From UBA10649 sp965278965 (GTDB lineage: Bacteria > Actinomycetota > Actinomycetes > S36-B12), in NCBI GenBank assembly GCA_965278965.1, contig OZ257127.1, positions 3,038,001-3,102,000 on the forward strand: a stretch of 64,000 bases of DNA, read 5' to 3'. Positions 1 to 7,447 of the stretch are shown here, one piece after another. Numbering within the stretch: the stretch's first letter is position 1; each line of letters opens with the position of its first letter. The translations under genes were made by a program, and so were the position numbers. The notes under the pieces are model-generated. The model worked only from the letters and a program-made list of their open reading frames with translations. It did no database searches and was not told the DNA's origin.

Positions 1-200
1 CGGTAGTCGGGCACGAGCTGGAAGGCCAGCTGCAGGCCGGCTCCGGCGTCCAGGGCGATCCAGTCGCTGTCGGCGGCGCTGTCGTCGACCGGCAGGCCGA
101 GCAGCGCCGAGTAGAACGCAGCCAGCGGTTCGAGCTCGGCGCAGTCCAGGACGACGGAGGTCAGGCGGCCGACGGGGACACGGTCAGTGACGATGGTCAT
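1..200 (-). CDS. VOC (glyoxalase/bleomycin-resistance fold) family protein, 3' end missing
   Basis: The gene starts with ATG at base 200 on the minus strand and runs off the left edge, so only the first 66 residues are visible. They read as the first beta-alpha-beta unit of a VOC protein: a strand (RLTSVVLDCAEL), the helix LAAFYSALLGLPV, then WIALDAGAGLQLAFQ. VOC proteins are metal-dependent lyases, dioxygenases or resistance proteins. The fragment does not show the full set of metal ligands or which reaction applies. It is divergent from the zinc-ribbon gene at 410. Confidence 0.75.
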   Translation of the reverse strand, partial: MTIVTDRVPVGRLTSVVLDCAELEPLAAFYSALLGLPVDDSAADSDWIALDAGAGLQLAFQLVPDY

Positions 201-409
201 GGCCCGAGCGTGCCACCGGGGCGGCTCCAGGTCACGAAATTCGGGTGATATGCACCATTTTGTCCAATCTCATTCGAAGGTATCGCCCCCCGGCTCCCCG
301 GCAACGAGGGCCTGCTGCCCTAGGGTTTGCCCCGGGCCGGCACACCGGCTGCCTGCCGGGCACGATCTGCCTTGGCGGGCGACGCACAGGACCGAGCAAG
401 GAGGGCCCG

Positions 410-565
410 ATGGCCGAGAGCTACACCGGCGAGGCGTACTGCGTGAAGTGCAAGGAGAAGCGGGAGTTCACCGGCCACGTCGAGGAGACGAACGGCCGCC
501 GCTTCGCGAAGGGCATCTGCCCGGTCTGCGGCACCAAGGTGACGCGGATCCTCGGCAAGGCCTGA
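410..565 (+). CDS. DUF5679-type zinc-ribbon micro-protein
   Basis: A 51-residue protein with two CxxC knuckles (CVKC at residues 11-14 and CPVC at 37-40), which together would hold one zinc ion. This matches the small DUF5679 proteins of Actinobacteria. Family members have no established role; a nucleic-acid or protein-binding zinc ribbon is the usual inference. The start is the ATG preceded by AAGGAGG seven bases upstream. The gene stands alone, with about 210 bases of non-coding sequence before it and a strong terminator just after it. Confidence 0.8.
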   Translation: MAESYTGEAYCVKCKEKREFTGHVEETNGRRFAKGICPVCGTKVTRILGKA

Positions 566-576
566 CACGCGCGACA

Positions 577-612
577 ACGAAGAGGGGCGACCGTTTGGTC
601 GCCCCTCTTCGT
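577..612 (+). terminator. Intrinsic terminator after the zinc-ribbon gene
   Basis: A perfect 16-bp stem (577-592 with 597-612) closes on a GTTT loop. It begins 11 bases after the stop codon of the zinc-ribbon gene. Only a short T run (CGTTT) follows, as is common in high-GC Gram-positives. Confidence 0.85.
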
Positions 613-695
613 CGTTTCCGCCCTGAGCCCGGCTGCTCGCTGTCGGCGAACACACGGCCGGCGGATTATCGGCACCGGCGATATACCGTTGACGC

Positions 696-2078
696 ATGAG
701 CGTCCCCTTCGGATTCGGCCTGCCTGAGGAGCCCGGTGACGGGACAGAGGGGAGCGGGCCAGCCGGTGCGTTCGACCTCGGGTCACTCGGAGCCGCGCTC
801 CAGCAGCTTGGCGCGATGATGCAGGCCGGTGCTACCGGCCCCGACGCCGGTGGCCCGGTCAACTGGGCCATGGTGACCGACGTCGCCCGAAAGGCCCTGG
901 TCGCCAGCGGCGACCCGTCCGTCTCCGACGCCCAGCGGCGCGCCGTCGAGGACGCCGTGCGCCTGGCTGACGTCTGGCTCGACCCCGCCGTGACCTTCCC
1001 CGCAACCCCGCTCCCACCGGCCGCCTGGAGCCGGTCGGAGTGGCTGGAGTCGACGATGGGTGCCTGGCGCACGATCGTCACGCCGATCGCCGAGCACATG
1101 CAGCAGGTCGTCGGTCAGTCGATCGCCGGGGCCGCCGGGACCGACCTCGACCCGCAGGCCATCGCCGACCAGCTGCCTGAGCAGCTGCGGGCCATGCTGC
1201 CCGGCGGCGTCCCACCCGAGCTCGCGCAGATGATGGGCCCGATGCTCGGGATGATGCAGCAGCTCGGCGTCGTCGCCTTCAGCGGTCAGCTGGGCCAGGG
1301 CCTGGCCGCTCTCGCGACCGAGGTCGTGAGCTCCTCCGACATCGGCATCCCGCTTACCGAGCACCCGGCGCCGGCTCTCCTGCCGCGCAACGTGGAGGCC
1401 TTCGGCGAGGGCCTCGGCCTGCCGGTCGACGACGTGCGGCTGTACCTCGCGCTGCGCGAGTCCGCCCACCAGCGCCTGTTCGCCCACGTCCCCTGGCTGC
1501 GGCCCCGCGTGATCGGAGCCGTCGAGGAGTACGCCCGCGGGGTCCACGTCGACCCCGAGCGGATGAGCGCGGCGATGGGCGAGATCGACGTCTCGGACCC
1601 ACAGGCACTCCAGCAGCTCATGGGCAGCGGGCTGCTGCAGCCCGAGGACACCGAGGAGCAGCGTGCGGCGCTGGCCCGGCTCGAGACCCTGCTCGCCCTC
1701 GTCGAGGGCTGGGTCGACGATGTCGTCGACCAAGCCATCGCCGACCGGCTCGGCTCAGCGGCTCAGCTCCGAGAGACGGTCCGGCGCCGCCGAGCGGCCG
1801 GCGGACCGGCCGAGAAGACGTTCGCGACCCTCGTCGGGATGGAGCTGCGGCCACGGCTGGCCCGCGAGGCGGCAACGGTCTTCGCGGTCGTGCGTGCCGG
1901 CCGAGGCGCGGCCGCCCGTGACGCCCTCTGGGGCCACCCCGACCTGCTGCCCGGTCCCGACGACCTGGCGGACCCGCTCGGCTTCGTCGAGGAGAGCGCG
2001 ACCGAGCTCTCGTTCGAGCTGCCCGACGTCCCCGAGGACCCCGCCGGTGACGCCCCGGAGAGCCCCCCGTCGGCGTGA
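696..2078 (+). CDS. DUF2342 zincin-like protein (putative zinc-dependent metalloprotease)
   Basis: A 460-residue protein of the actinobacterial DUF2342/Zincin_2 family, which annotation pipelines name as putative zinc-dependent metalloproteases or F420-associated hydrolases. The helix carrying RESAHQRLFAHVPWLRPRV (about residues 250-268) sits where the HExxH-like zincin motif is expected. The first Glu-His pair is separated differently from a classic HExxH, so catalysis is not proven. The N-terminus is Gly/Pro-rich and looks disordered; there is no signal peptide, so the protein should be cytoplasmic. The last codon overlaps the GTG start of the NUDIX gene by 4 bases, so the two are translationally coupled. 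Confidence 0.8.
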   Translation: MSVPFGFGLPEEPGDGTEGSGPAGAFDLGSLGAALQQLGAMMQAGATGPDAGGPVNWAMVTDVARKALVASGDPSVSDAQRRAVEDAVRLADVWLDPAVTFPATPLPPAAWSRSEWLESTMGAWRTIVTPIAEHMQQVVGQSIAGAAGTDLDPQAIADQLPEQLRAMLPGGVPPELAQMMGPMLGMMQQLGVVAFSGQLGQGLAALATEVVSSSDIGIPLTEHPAPALLPRNVEAFGEGLGLPVDDVRLYLALRESAHQRLFAHVPWLRPRVIGAVEEYARGVHVDPERMSAAMGEIDVSDPQALQQLMGSGLLQPEDTEEQRAALARLETLLALVEGWVDDVVDQAIADRLGSAAQLRETVRRRRAAGGPAEKTFATLVGMELRPRLAREAATVFAVVRAGRGAAARDALWGHPDLLPGPDDLADPLGFVEESATELSFELPDVPEDPAGDAPESPPSA

Positions 2079-2626
2079 CCGGCTTCGCCGCGCTGCGTGA
2101 GGATGCCCGAGACCTGCTGTCGGCCTGGACACCGCCGGACGCTGAGCAGAGCGCGCTGCGCGAGGAGTACCTGGCCCACCTCGACGCATACGAGCTGGCG
2201 ATGTCGCGCGACAACAGCCCCGGCCACCTGACGGCCAGCGCCGTCGTGCTCGATGCAGACGGCACGCGGACCCTGCTCACGTTGCACCCGCGCGTCGGCC
2301 GCTGGCTGCAGCTGGGCGGCCACCTCGAGCCCGGTGACGGCGGCGTCCGTGACGCAGCGCTGCGCGAGGTACGCGAGGAGAGCGGGATCCAGGACGTGAC
2401 GGTCTCGGCTCAGCCCCTGCGCTTGGACCGCCACGCCCTGACCTGCTCCGGCGGACCATCGGTCCACTGGGACGTGCAGTTCCTCGCCGTCGTGCCGACG
2501 GACGCGCAGGCCGTGATGAGCGCGGAGTCCGACGACCTGCGGTGGTTCCCGCTCGACGCCCTGCCCGCGGGCACCGACCCGTCGGTCCTCGCCCTCGTCC
2601 ACGCCGCGCGCTTGACCTTCGGGTGA
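2075..2626 (+). CDS. NUDIX hydrolase
   Basis: A 183-residue NUDIX protein that would hydrolyse a nucleoside diphosphate linked to some other group. The Nudix box lies near residues 90-112 and reads GHLEPGDGGVRDAALREVRE followed by ESGI. It keeps the metal-binding REVREE core, but has Asp where the upstream Glu of the consensus GX5E usually stands. A roughly 45-residue helical extension (DARDLLSAW, LREEYLAHLDAYE) precedes the domain, as in housekeeping NUDIX proteins of Actinobacteria. Substrate cannot be read from the sequence. The GTG start overlaps the DUF2342 stop. A weak GC hairpin (2629-2642) follows the stop codon. Confidence 0.85.
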   Translation: MTGFAALREDARDLLSAWTPPDAEQSALREEYLAHLDAYELAMSRDNSPGHLTASAVVLDADGTRTLLTLHPRVGRWLQLGGHLEPGDGGVRDAALREVREESGIQDVTVSAQPLRLDRHALTCSGGPSVHWDVQFLAVVPTDAQAVMSAESDDLRWFPLDALPAGTDPSVLALVHAARLTFG

Positions 2627-2820
2627 ACGGCGGGTGACCGCCCGCCACTTTCTGCCCTCCACAGGCTGTCCGCGGTGAACCCGCTGGTCGCAGCGGCGTG
2701 TCGTCGGCCGACCACAGGCTCATCCCCAGGCTCGTGCACGACCCATCCACACCGACACGCCATGTCGTCAACAGCGGGTGCACATGTCGTCCACAGGCGG
2801 CCGGTCGCAGATGGGCCGAT
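2627..2820 (+). other. Non-coding stretch with DnaA-box-like TCCACA repeats
   Basis: This stretch holds no convincing gene. It has several CACAGGC or TCCACA words: CCCTCCACA near 2656, CCATCCACA near 2743, TCGTCAACA near 2764 and TCGTCCACA near 2787. Each resembles a degenerate DnaA box (consensus TTGTCCACA or TTATCCACA). No dnaA, dnaN or other origin genes are nearby, so this is not read as oriC. Confidence 0.35.
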
Positions 2821-2824
2821 CGCG

Positions 2825-2853
2825 TTGACGGGCGCCCGACGCTTTCGTAAGTT
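2825..2853 (+). promoter_or_regulatory. Sigma-70 type promoter for the structured leader and PDZ operon
   Basis: TTGACG at 2825-2830 and TAAGTT at 2848-2853 are separated by exactly 17 bases, close to the vegetative consensus. Transcription would begin near 2860, about 190 bases before the first start codon at 3051. Confidence 0.6.
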
Positions 2854-2859
2854 CGCCCC

Positions 2860-3050
2860 TTGTTGGACCCCCGGGATAACACGGTCCGTTCGCAAGGGGA
2901 AGGCGAGCGGACCGAAGTGCCCCCGGGGGTCCGTCGCTTCGTGGGGCTTCGAAAGCCCATCGCGTACTCTGGGAACGTACGCGTCCCCCGCGGCGTCCGA
3001 TCGGACGTAGCAGCGGGCTTCGCGCTGGTCCGGGTCCGAGGAGTCGTTCG
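2860..3050 (+). ncRNA. Candidate structured leader RNA with four consecutive stem-loops
   Basis: Starting at the predicted transcription start there are four stem-loops. (1) An 11-bp stem, 2865-2875 with 2922-2932, has an internal loop (2876-2881 / 2915-2921) and then a 12-bp stem, 2882-2893 with 2903-2914, containing one G-U pair and a purine loop AAGGGGAAG. (2) GGGCTT-CGA-AAGCCC lies at 2944-2958. (3) A 7-bp stem pairs 2961-2967 with 2977-2983. (4) CGTCC-GATC-GGACG lies at 2994-3007, enclosed by CCCGC/GCGGG (2987-2991 with 3013-3017). I do not recognise it as a known riboswitch class. It could be a cis-regulatory leader or an independent small RNA. Confidence 0.45.
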
Positions 3051-3254
3051 GTGCAAGCACTGCTGTGGTGGCTGATCCCCCTGGGCGCCACCGTGCTCGC
3101 GGTGCTGTTCGTGATGCTGCGCAGCCGGCCGGTGAAGCCCACGACGACGGAGGACTCGATGCAGCGCCTGCGCCGCATGCAGGAGGCGATGGAACGCCCG
3201 CTTCCGAGCAACGCCCGGGTCGTGCGCCCGGACGACAAGCCCGCCGACGCGTGA
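3051..3254 (+). CDS. Small single-pass membrane protein
   Basis: A 67-residue protein with a GTG start. Residues 3-24 form one hydrophobic segment (LLWWLIPLGATVLAVLFVML), followed by RSR and a charged cytoplasmic tail containing a short helix (MQRLRRMQEAMERPL). The topology suggests N-out/C-in. The stop overlaps the GTG of the PDZ/Lon protein by 4 bases, so the two are translationally coupled and probably act together. The function is unknown; a small membrane partner of this kind commonly precedes the YlbL-type gene in Actinobacteria, as far as I know. Confidence 0.75.
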   Translation: MQALLWWLIPLGATVLAVLFVMLRSRPVKPTTTEDSMQRLRRMQEAMERPLPSNARVVRPDDKPADA

Positions 3255-4402
3255 GCGACGACCACCTGCTGCCGGGCGACGCCCCGGGAGCCGAGCCGGA
3301 CGACGGCGCCGCCGTCGGCACGAACCTCGAGCAGCCGCGCCGGGTGTCCCGCCGCGGCTGGGTCCTGATCGTCAGCGGTGGCACGCTCCTGCTGCTGCTT
3401 GCCGTCGCCTTCCTGCTGCCCGTGCCGTTCGTGAAGCTCGCCCCGGGACCGACCTTCAATGTCGCGGGTGAGGACGACGGCAGGCCCGTCATCGAGATCA
3501 GCGGGACGCAGACGTACCCGGTCTCGGGCGCCCTCGACATGACGACGGTGCTGGAGTCCGGTGGTCCCCGTGGCGGACTGACGTTCGCCACGGCGATCGC
3601 GGCGTGGTTCAACTCGGCCGACGCGGTCGTTCCTCGTGAGCTGCTCTTCCCGGACGACGTGACGGGGGAGGAGGTGCGCACCCGTCAGGCGATGCTGTTC
3701 AGCACCTCGGAGTCGAACGCGGTTGCGGCCGCGATGGACTACCTCGACCGGCCGGTGACCACCGACATCGTCGTGACGGCGGTGTACGCCGACTCCCCGG
3801 CGGACGGGGTGCTCGAGCCGAAGGACCAGATCGTCGCGGTCGACGGCACGAAGGTGACGACGTCGGCCGAGGTCGCCGAGGCGATCCGGGCGAAGCCGGC
3901 GGGTACGACCTTCTCCGTCGACATCGTGCGCGGCGGAGACCCGATGACCGTCTCGGTGACGTCCGCCGCCAACCCGGACGACGAGACCGTGCCGTACATC
4001 GGGATCGGCGTCGGCCCCCTGTACTCCGCGGGCTTCCCGATCGACTTCACCCTCGAGGACGTGGGCGGCCCGAGCGCCGGCCTCATGTTCGCCGTCGGGA
4101 TCGTCGCCAAGCTCAGCCCCCAGGACTTGACCGCGGGCCACCACATCGCCGGCACTGGCACGATCGACCCCGACGGCACCGTCGGACCGATCGGCGGCAT
4201 CCGGCAGAAGCTGGCCGGCGCGCGCAACGCCGGCGCGACGCTGTTCCTCATGCCGAAGGACCACTGCGGCGAGGCGGCCGGCCACATCCCCGACGGCCTC
4301 ACGGTGGTGCCGGTCTCGACGCTCACGGATGCCGTGACCGCGATCGCGGCCTACGACGCCGGCACGACCCTCGCCTCCTGCCCCGCGCCCGCCGCGTCGT
4401 AG
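3251..4402 (+). CDS. YlbL-type membrane-anchored PDZ and Lon (S16) protease-domain protein
   Basis: A 383-residue protein. After a short cytoplasmic tail there is one membrane anchor (about residues 38-58, GWVLIVSGGTLLLLLAVAFL). The extracytoplasmic part has a PDZ domain around residues 180-240 (SPADGVLEPKDQIVAVDGTKV) and a C-terminal Lon-type S16 proteolytic domain. The catalytic Ser is in GGPSAGLMF and the Lys in GGIRQKLAGA, so both catalytic residues are kept. The B. subtilis relative YlbL is linked to regulated proteolysis at the membrane. The GTG start overlaps the stop of the small membrane protein; UPF0182 follows 9 bases later. Confidence 0.88.
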   Translation: MSDDHLLPGDAPGAEPDDGAAVGTNLEQPRRVSRRGWVLIVSGGTLLLLLAVAFLLPVPFVKLAPGPTFNVAGEDDGRPVIEISGTQTYPVSGALDMTTVLESGGPRGGLTFATAIAAWFNSADAVVPRELLFPDDVTGEEVRTRQAMLFSTSESNAVAAAMDYLDRPVTTDIVVTAVYADSPADGVLEPKDQIVAVDGTKVTTSAEVAEAIRAKPAGTTFSVDIVRGGDPMTVSVTSAANPDDETVPYIGIGVGPLYSAGFPIDFTLEDVGGPSAGLMFAVGIVAKLSPQDLTAGHHIAGTGTIDPDGTVGPIGGIRQKLAGARNAGATLFLMPKDHCGEAAGHIPDGLTVVPVSTLTDAVTAIAAYDAGTTLASCPAPAAS

Positions 4403-4411
4403 GTTGTCAAG

Positions 4412-7400
4412 ATGACGTTCGACCAGCGCAGCGCCGAAGCCCCGGCCCGTCGCCGTCGCGGGGTGCTCCTGCCGACGATCATCGTGCTGGCGCTCCTGGT
4501 GTTCGGCTGGATCATCTTCACCGGCTTCTACACGGACTGGCTGTGGTTCGCCTCCGTGGGCCAGACCGAGGTGTTCTCGACGTCGCTGCTGACGCGGGCG
4601 CTGCTGTTCGCCGTGTTCGGCGTCGTCCTCGCCCTCACCGTCGGCGGCTCGATGTGGCTGGCCTGGCGCAGCCGACCGGCGTTCCGCGGGATGACGCCGG
4701 AGCAGGCGAGCCTCGAGCGGTACCGCGCGGGCCTGGACCCGTACCGCCGCCGCATCACGATCGTCATCGCCCTGCTCGCCGGCTTCGCCGGGGGCCTCGC
4801 CGCGGCATCGGAGTGGGGCAGCTACCTGCTGTGGCGCAACGCCGTGCCGTTCGGGACGACCGACCCGCAGTTCGGGCTCGACCTGTCGTTCTACACGTTC
4901 ACGCTGCCGTTCATCCGCTTCGTGATCGGCTTCCTGTTCTCGCTCGTCCTCATCTGCCTCGCCCTCGTCGTGGTCGTCCAGTACCTCTACGGCGGCCTGC
5001 GGCTCCAGCCGCGCGGGGACCGGGCATCCGCCTCGGCACAAGCGCAGATCAGCGTCCTCATCGGGCTGTTCGTCCTGCTCAAGGCCGTCTCGTACTGGTT
5101 CGACCGGTTCGAGCTCGTGACCCAGAGCCAGCAGCTCGTCGCCGGCTTCACCGGTTTGAAGTACACCGACGTCCACGCGGTGCTCCCGGCACTCAACATC
5201 ATGGTCGTCGTCTCGGTGATCGTGGCGATCTTGTTCTTCATCAACGCGTTCCGCCGGCACTGGGCCATCCCGACCATCGGTGCGATCCTGATGGTGGCGA
5301 GCAGCCTGGTCATCGGCACGCTGTACCCGTTGTTCGTGCAGCAGTTCCAGGTGCGGCCGAGCGAGCTGGTCAAGGAGCAGCCGTACATCGAGCGCAACAT
5401 CAACGCGACCCGCGACGCCTACGACATCGCCGACGCCGAGATCTCCGCGTACCCGGGCACGGTCACGCCGCCGTCGGCCGACACGGTGGCCGCCAGCGCG
5501 GGCACGCTCGACAACATCCGCCTCCTCGACCCCGCCGTCGTATCCCCGACGTACAACCAGCTTCAGCAGATCCGCGGCTACTACGCGTTCAACCCGCGGC
5601 TCGACATCGACCGCTACACGCTCGACGACGAGCAGCGCGGCGCCGTCGTCGCAGTGCGCGAGATCAACCTCGCCGGCATCCCTGACGGGCAGCGCAACTG
5701 GACCAACGACCGGCTCGTCTACACGCACGGCTACGGCTTCGTCGCCGCCTACGACAACACCTCGCTCAGCAACGGGCAGCCGGACTTCTTCGAGAGCGAC
5801 ATCCCCCCGTCCGGGGCGCTCGACGTCGCGCAGCCGCGGGTGTACTTCGGCGAGGCCAGCCCGCAGTACAGCATCGTCGGCGCGCCGTCCGGCACGCCGT
5901 CGGTCGAGCTGGACTATCCGGACGACGCGAGCCCGACCGGTCAGGCGACCAACACCTACCAGGGCACGGGCGGCGTCTCGATGGGCTCGCTGTTCGGGCG
6001 GGCACTGTTCGCGACGAAGTTCCAGGACGTCAACATCGTGCTGTCCGACCTGGTCAACCCGGACTCGCGGATCATGTGGGACCGCGACCCGCTCACGCGG
6101 GTAGAGAAGGTGGCCCCGTGGCTCACGCTCGACCAGGACCCGTACGCGGTCGTCGCCGAGGGCCGGATCAAGTGGATCGTCGACGGCTACACGCTGTCGA
6201 ACGACTACCCGTACAGCAGCCGCGTCAGCCTGAGCGATGCGACCGCCGACTCCATCAGCACGCGCACGTTGCCCGCACAGCTGCAGCCGGCCGACCAGGC
6301 GAACTACATGCGCAACTCGGTCAAGGCCGTCGTCGACGCGTACGACGGCACCGTGACCCTGTACGCCTGGGACCCGAGCGACCCGGTGCTGCAGACCTGG
6401 ATGAAGGCGTTCCCCAGCGTGGTTCAGCCCGTGTCCGCGATGCCGGAGTCGGTCCTCTCCCACGTGCGGTACCCGCAGGATCTGTTCAAGGTCCAGCGCA
6501 CGATCATGAGCCGGTACCACGTGACCGACGCCGCGACGTTCTACAACGGCACCGACGTGTGGATCGTCCCCGACGACCCGACCGTGAGTCCCGCGCAGGT
6601 CTTCCAGCCGCCGTACTACCTGACGCTGGAGATGCCCGGGCAGGACCAGCCGTCGTTCTCCCTCACCACGACGTTCGCCCCGCAGAGACGGCAGACGCTT
6701 GCCGCGTTCATGGCGGTGGACTCCGCCCCGGGTCCGGACTACGGCACGATGCGCGTGCTCCAGCTCCCGAGCAACACGACGATCCCTGGGCCGCAACAGG
6801 TCCAGAACAACTTCGAGTCTGACCCCCTTGTCAGCTCCCAGCTCACCCTGCTGAGAAACGGCGGGTCGGACATCGTCCTGGGCAACCTGCTCAGCCTGCC
6901 CTTCAACGGCGGCCTGCTGTATGTCGAGCCGGTGTTCATCCGGGCGAACACCGAGGGCTACCCGCTGCTGCGCAAGGTCCTCGTCGGGTACGGCGCCAAC
7001 GTCGCACTGGAGAACTCCCTCGACGCCGCCCTCGTGAAGGTGTTCGCGTCCACGCCGGACACCAGCGTCGAGGCCACGCCGGGCGGGACCGGCGAGGGCG
7101 ATGCGGGCAGCGACGACGGGCAGTCCGTCCCCGACGCGACGCCCACCCCGACCCCGACGCAGGGCTCGTCGGATCCGCAGGTCCAGCTCGCGGCGGCGAT
7201 CGCGGCGGCCCAGCTTGCCTACGACGAGGGCGAGAAGGCGCTCGCGAAGGGCGACTTCGCCGCCTACGGCCAGGCCCAGGAGGACCTGAAGGCCGCTCTC
7301 GACGCCGCCGCCCAGGCGCAGGCCCAGCTCGGCGTGTCACCCAGTACCCCGGCTCCGGAACCCTCGACGTCACCCGGACCGGCTGAGTCCGACGCGCCAT

Positions 7401-7420
7401 CCGGCAGTACCGCGGCATAG
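4412..7420 (+). CDS. UPF0182 family large membrane protein
   Basis: A 1002-residue protein of the UPF0182 family, widespread in Actinobacteria and without a known activity. The N-terminal third has about seven membrane helices (for example residues 20-38, 62-80, 112-132, 165-195). A large extracytoplasmic domain follows, with family-typical stretches such as YTHGYGFVAAYDNTS and DPDSRIMWDRDPLTRVEKVAPWL-like sequence near residue 560. The tail from about residue 890 is acidic and Pro/Thr-rich with Ala/Gln-rich helix, probably disordered. The gene starts 9 bases after the PDZ/Lon stop and is likely co-transcribed with it. Confidence 0.9.
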   Translation: MTFDQRSAEAPARRRRGVLLPTIIVLALLVFGWIIFTGFYTDWLWFASVGQTEVFSTSLLTRALLFAVFGVVLALTVGGSMWLAWRSRPAFRGMTPEQASLERYRAGLDPYRRRITIVIALLAGFAGGLAAASEWGSYLLWRNAVPFGTTDPQFGLDLSFYTFTLPFIRFVIGFLFSLVLICLALVVVVQYLYGGLRLQPRGDRASASAQAQISVLIGLFVLLKAVSYWFDRFELVTQSQQLVAGFTGLKYTDVHAVLPALNIMVVVSVIVAILFFINAFRRHWAIPTIGAILMVASSLVIGTLYPLFVQQFQVRPSELVKEQPYIERNINATRDAYDIADAEISAYPGTVTPPSADTVAASAGTLDNIRLLDPAVVSPTYNQLQQIRGYYAFNPRLDIDRYTLDDEQRGAVVAVREINLAGIPDGQRNWTNDRLVYTHGYGFVAAYDNTSLSNGQPDFFESDIPPSGALDVAQPRVYFGEASPQYSIVGAPSGTPSVELDYPDDASPTGQATNTYQGTGGVSMGSLFGRALFATKFQDVNIVLSDLVNPDSRIMWDRDPLTRVEKVAPWLTLDQDPYAVVAEGRIKWIVDGYTLSNDYPYSSRVSLSDATADSISTRTLPAQLQPADQANYMRNSVKAVVDAYDGTVTLYAWDPSDPVLQTWMKAFPSVVQPVSAMPESVLSHVRYPQDLFKVQRTIMSRYHVTDAATFYNGTDVWIVPDDPTVSPAQVFQPPYYLTLEMPGQDQPSFSLTTTFAPQRRQTLAAFMAVDSAPGPDYGTMRVLQLPSNTTIPGPQQVQNNFESDPLVSSQLTLLRNGGSDIVLGNLLSLPFNGGLLYVEPVFIRANTEGYPLLRKVLVGYGANVALENSLDAALVKVFASTPDTSVEATPGGTGEGDAGSDDGQSVPDATPTPTPTQGSSDPQVQLAAAIAAAQLAYDEGEKALAKGDFAAYGQAQEDLKAALDAAAQAQAQLGVSPSTPAPEPSTSPGPAESDAPSGSTAA

Positions 7421-7447
7421 CAGGCTCGCGGGCGGCATGCTTGCGTC

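Noticed and set aside
2640..3050. Replication origin, because of DnaA-box-like words and dyads.
   Set aside because: No dnaA, dnaN, rpmH, parA or gyr genes are near, and the words are degenerate; a promoter plus structured leader explains the dyads better.
2768..6796. Very long open frame on the minus strand opposite the PDZ/Lon and UPF0182 genes (over 1300 codons).
   Set aside because: It is antisense to two clear families, has low-complexity Arg/Asp/Gly/Val/His composition and no domain. It is a by-product of third-position GC bias.
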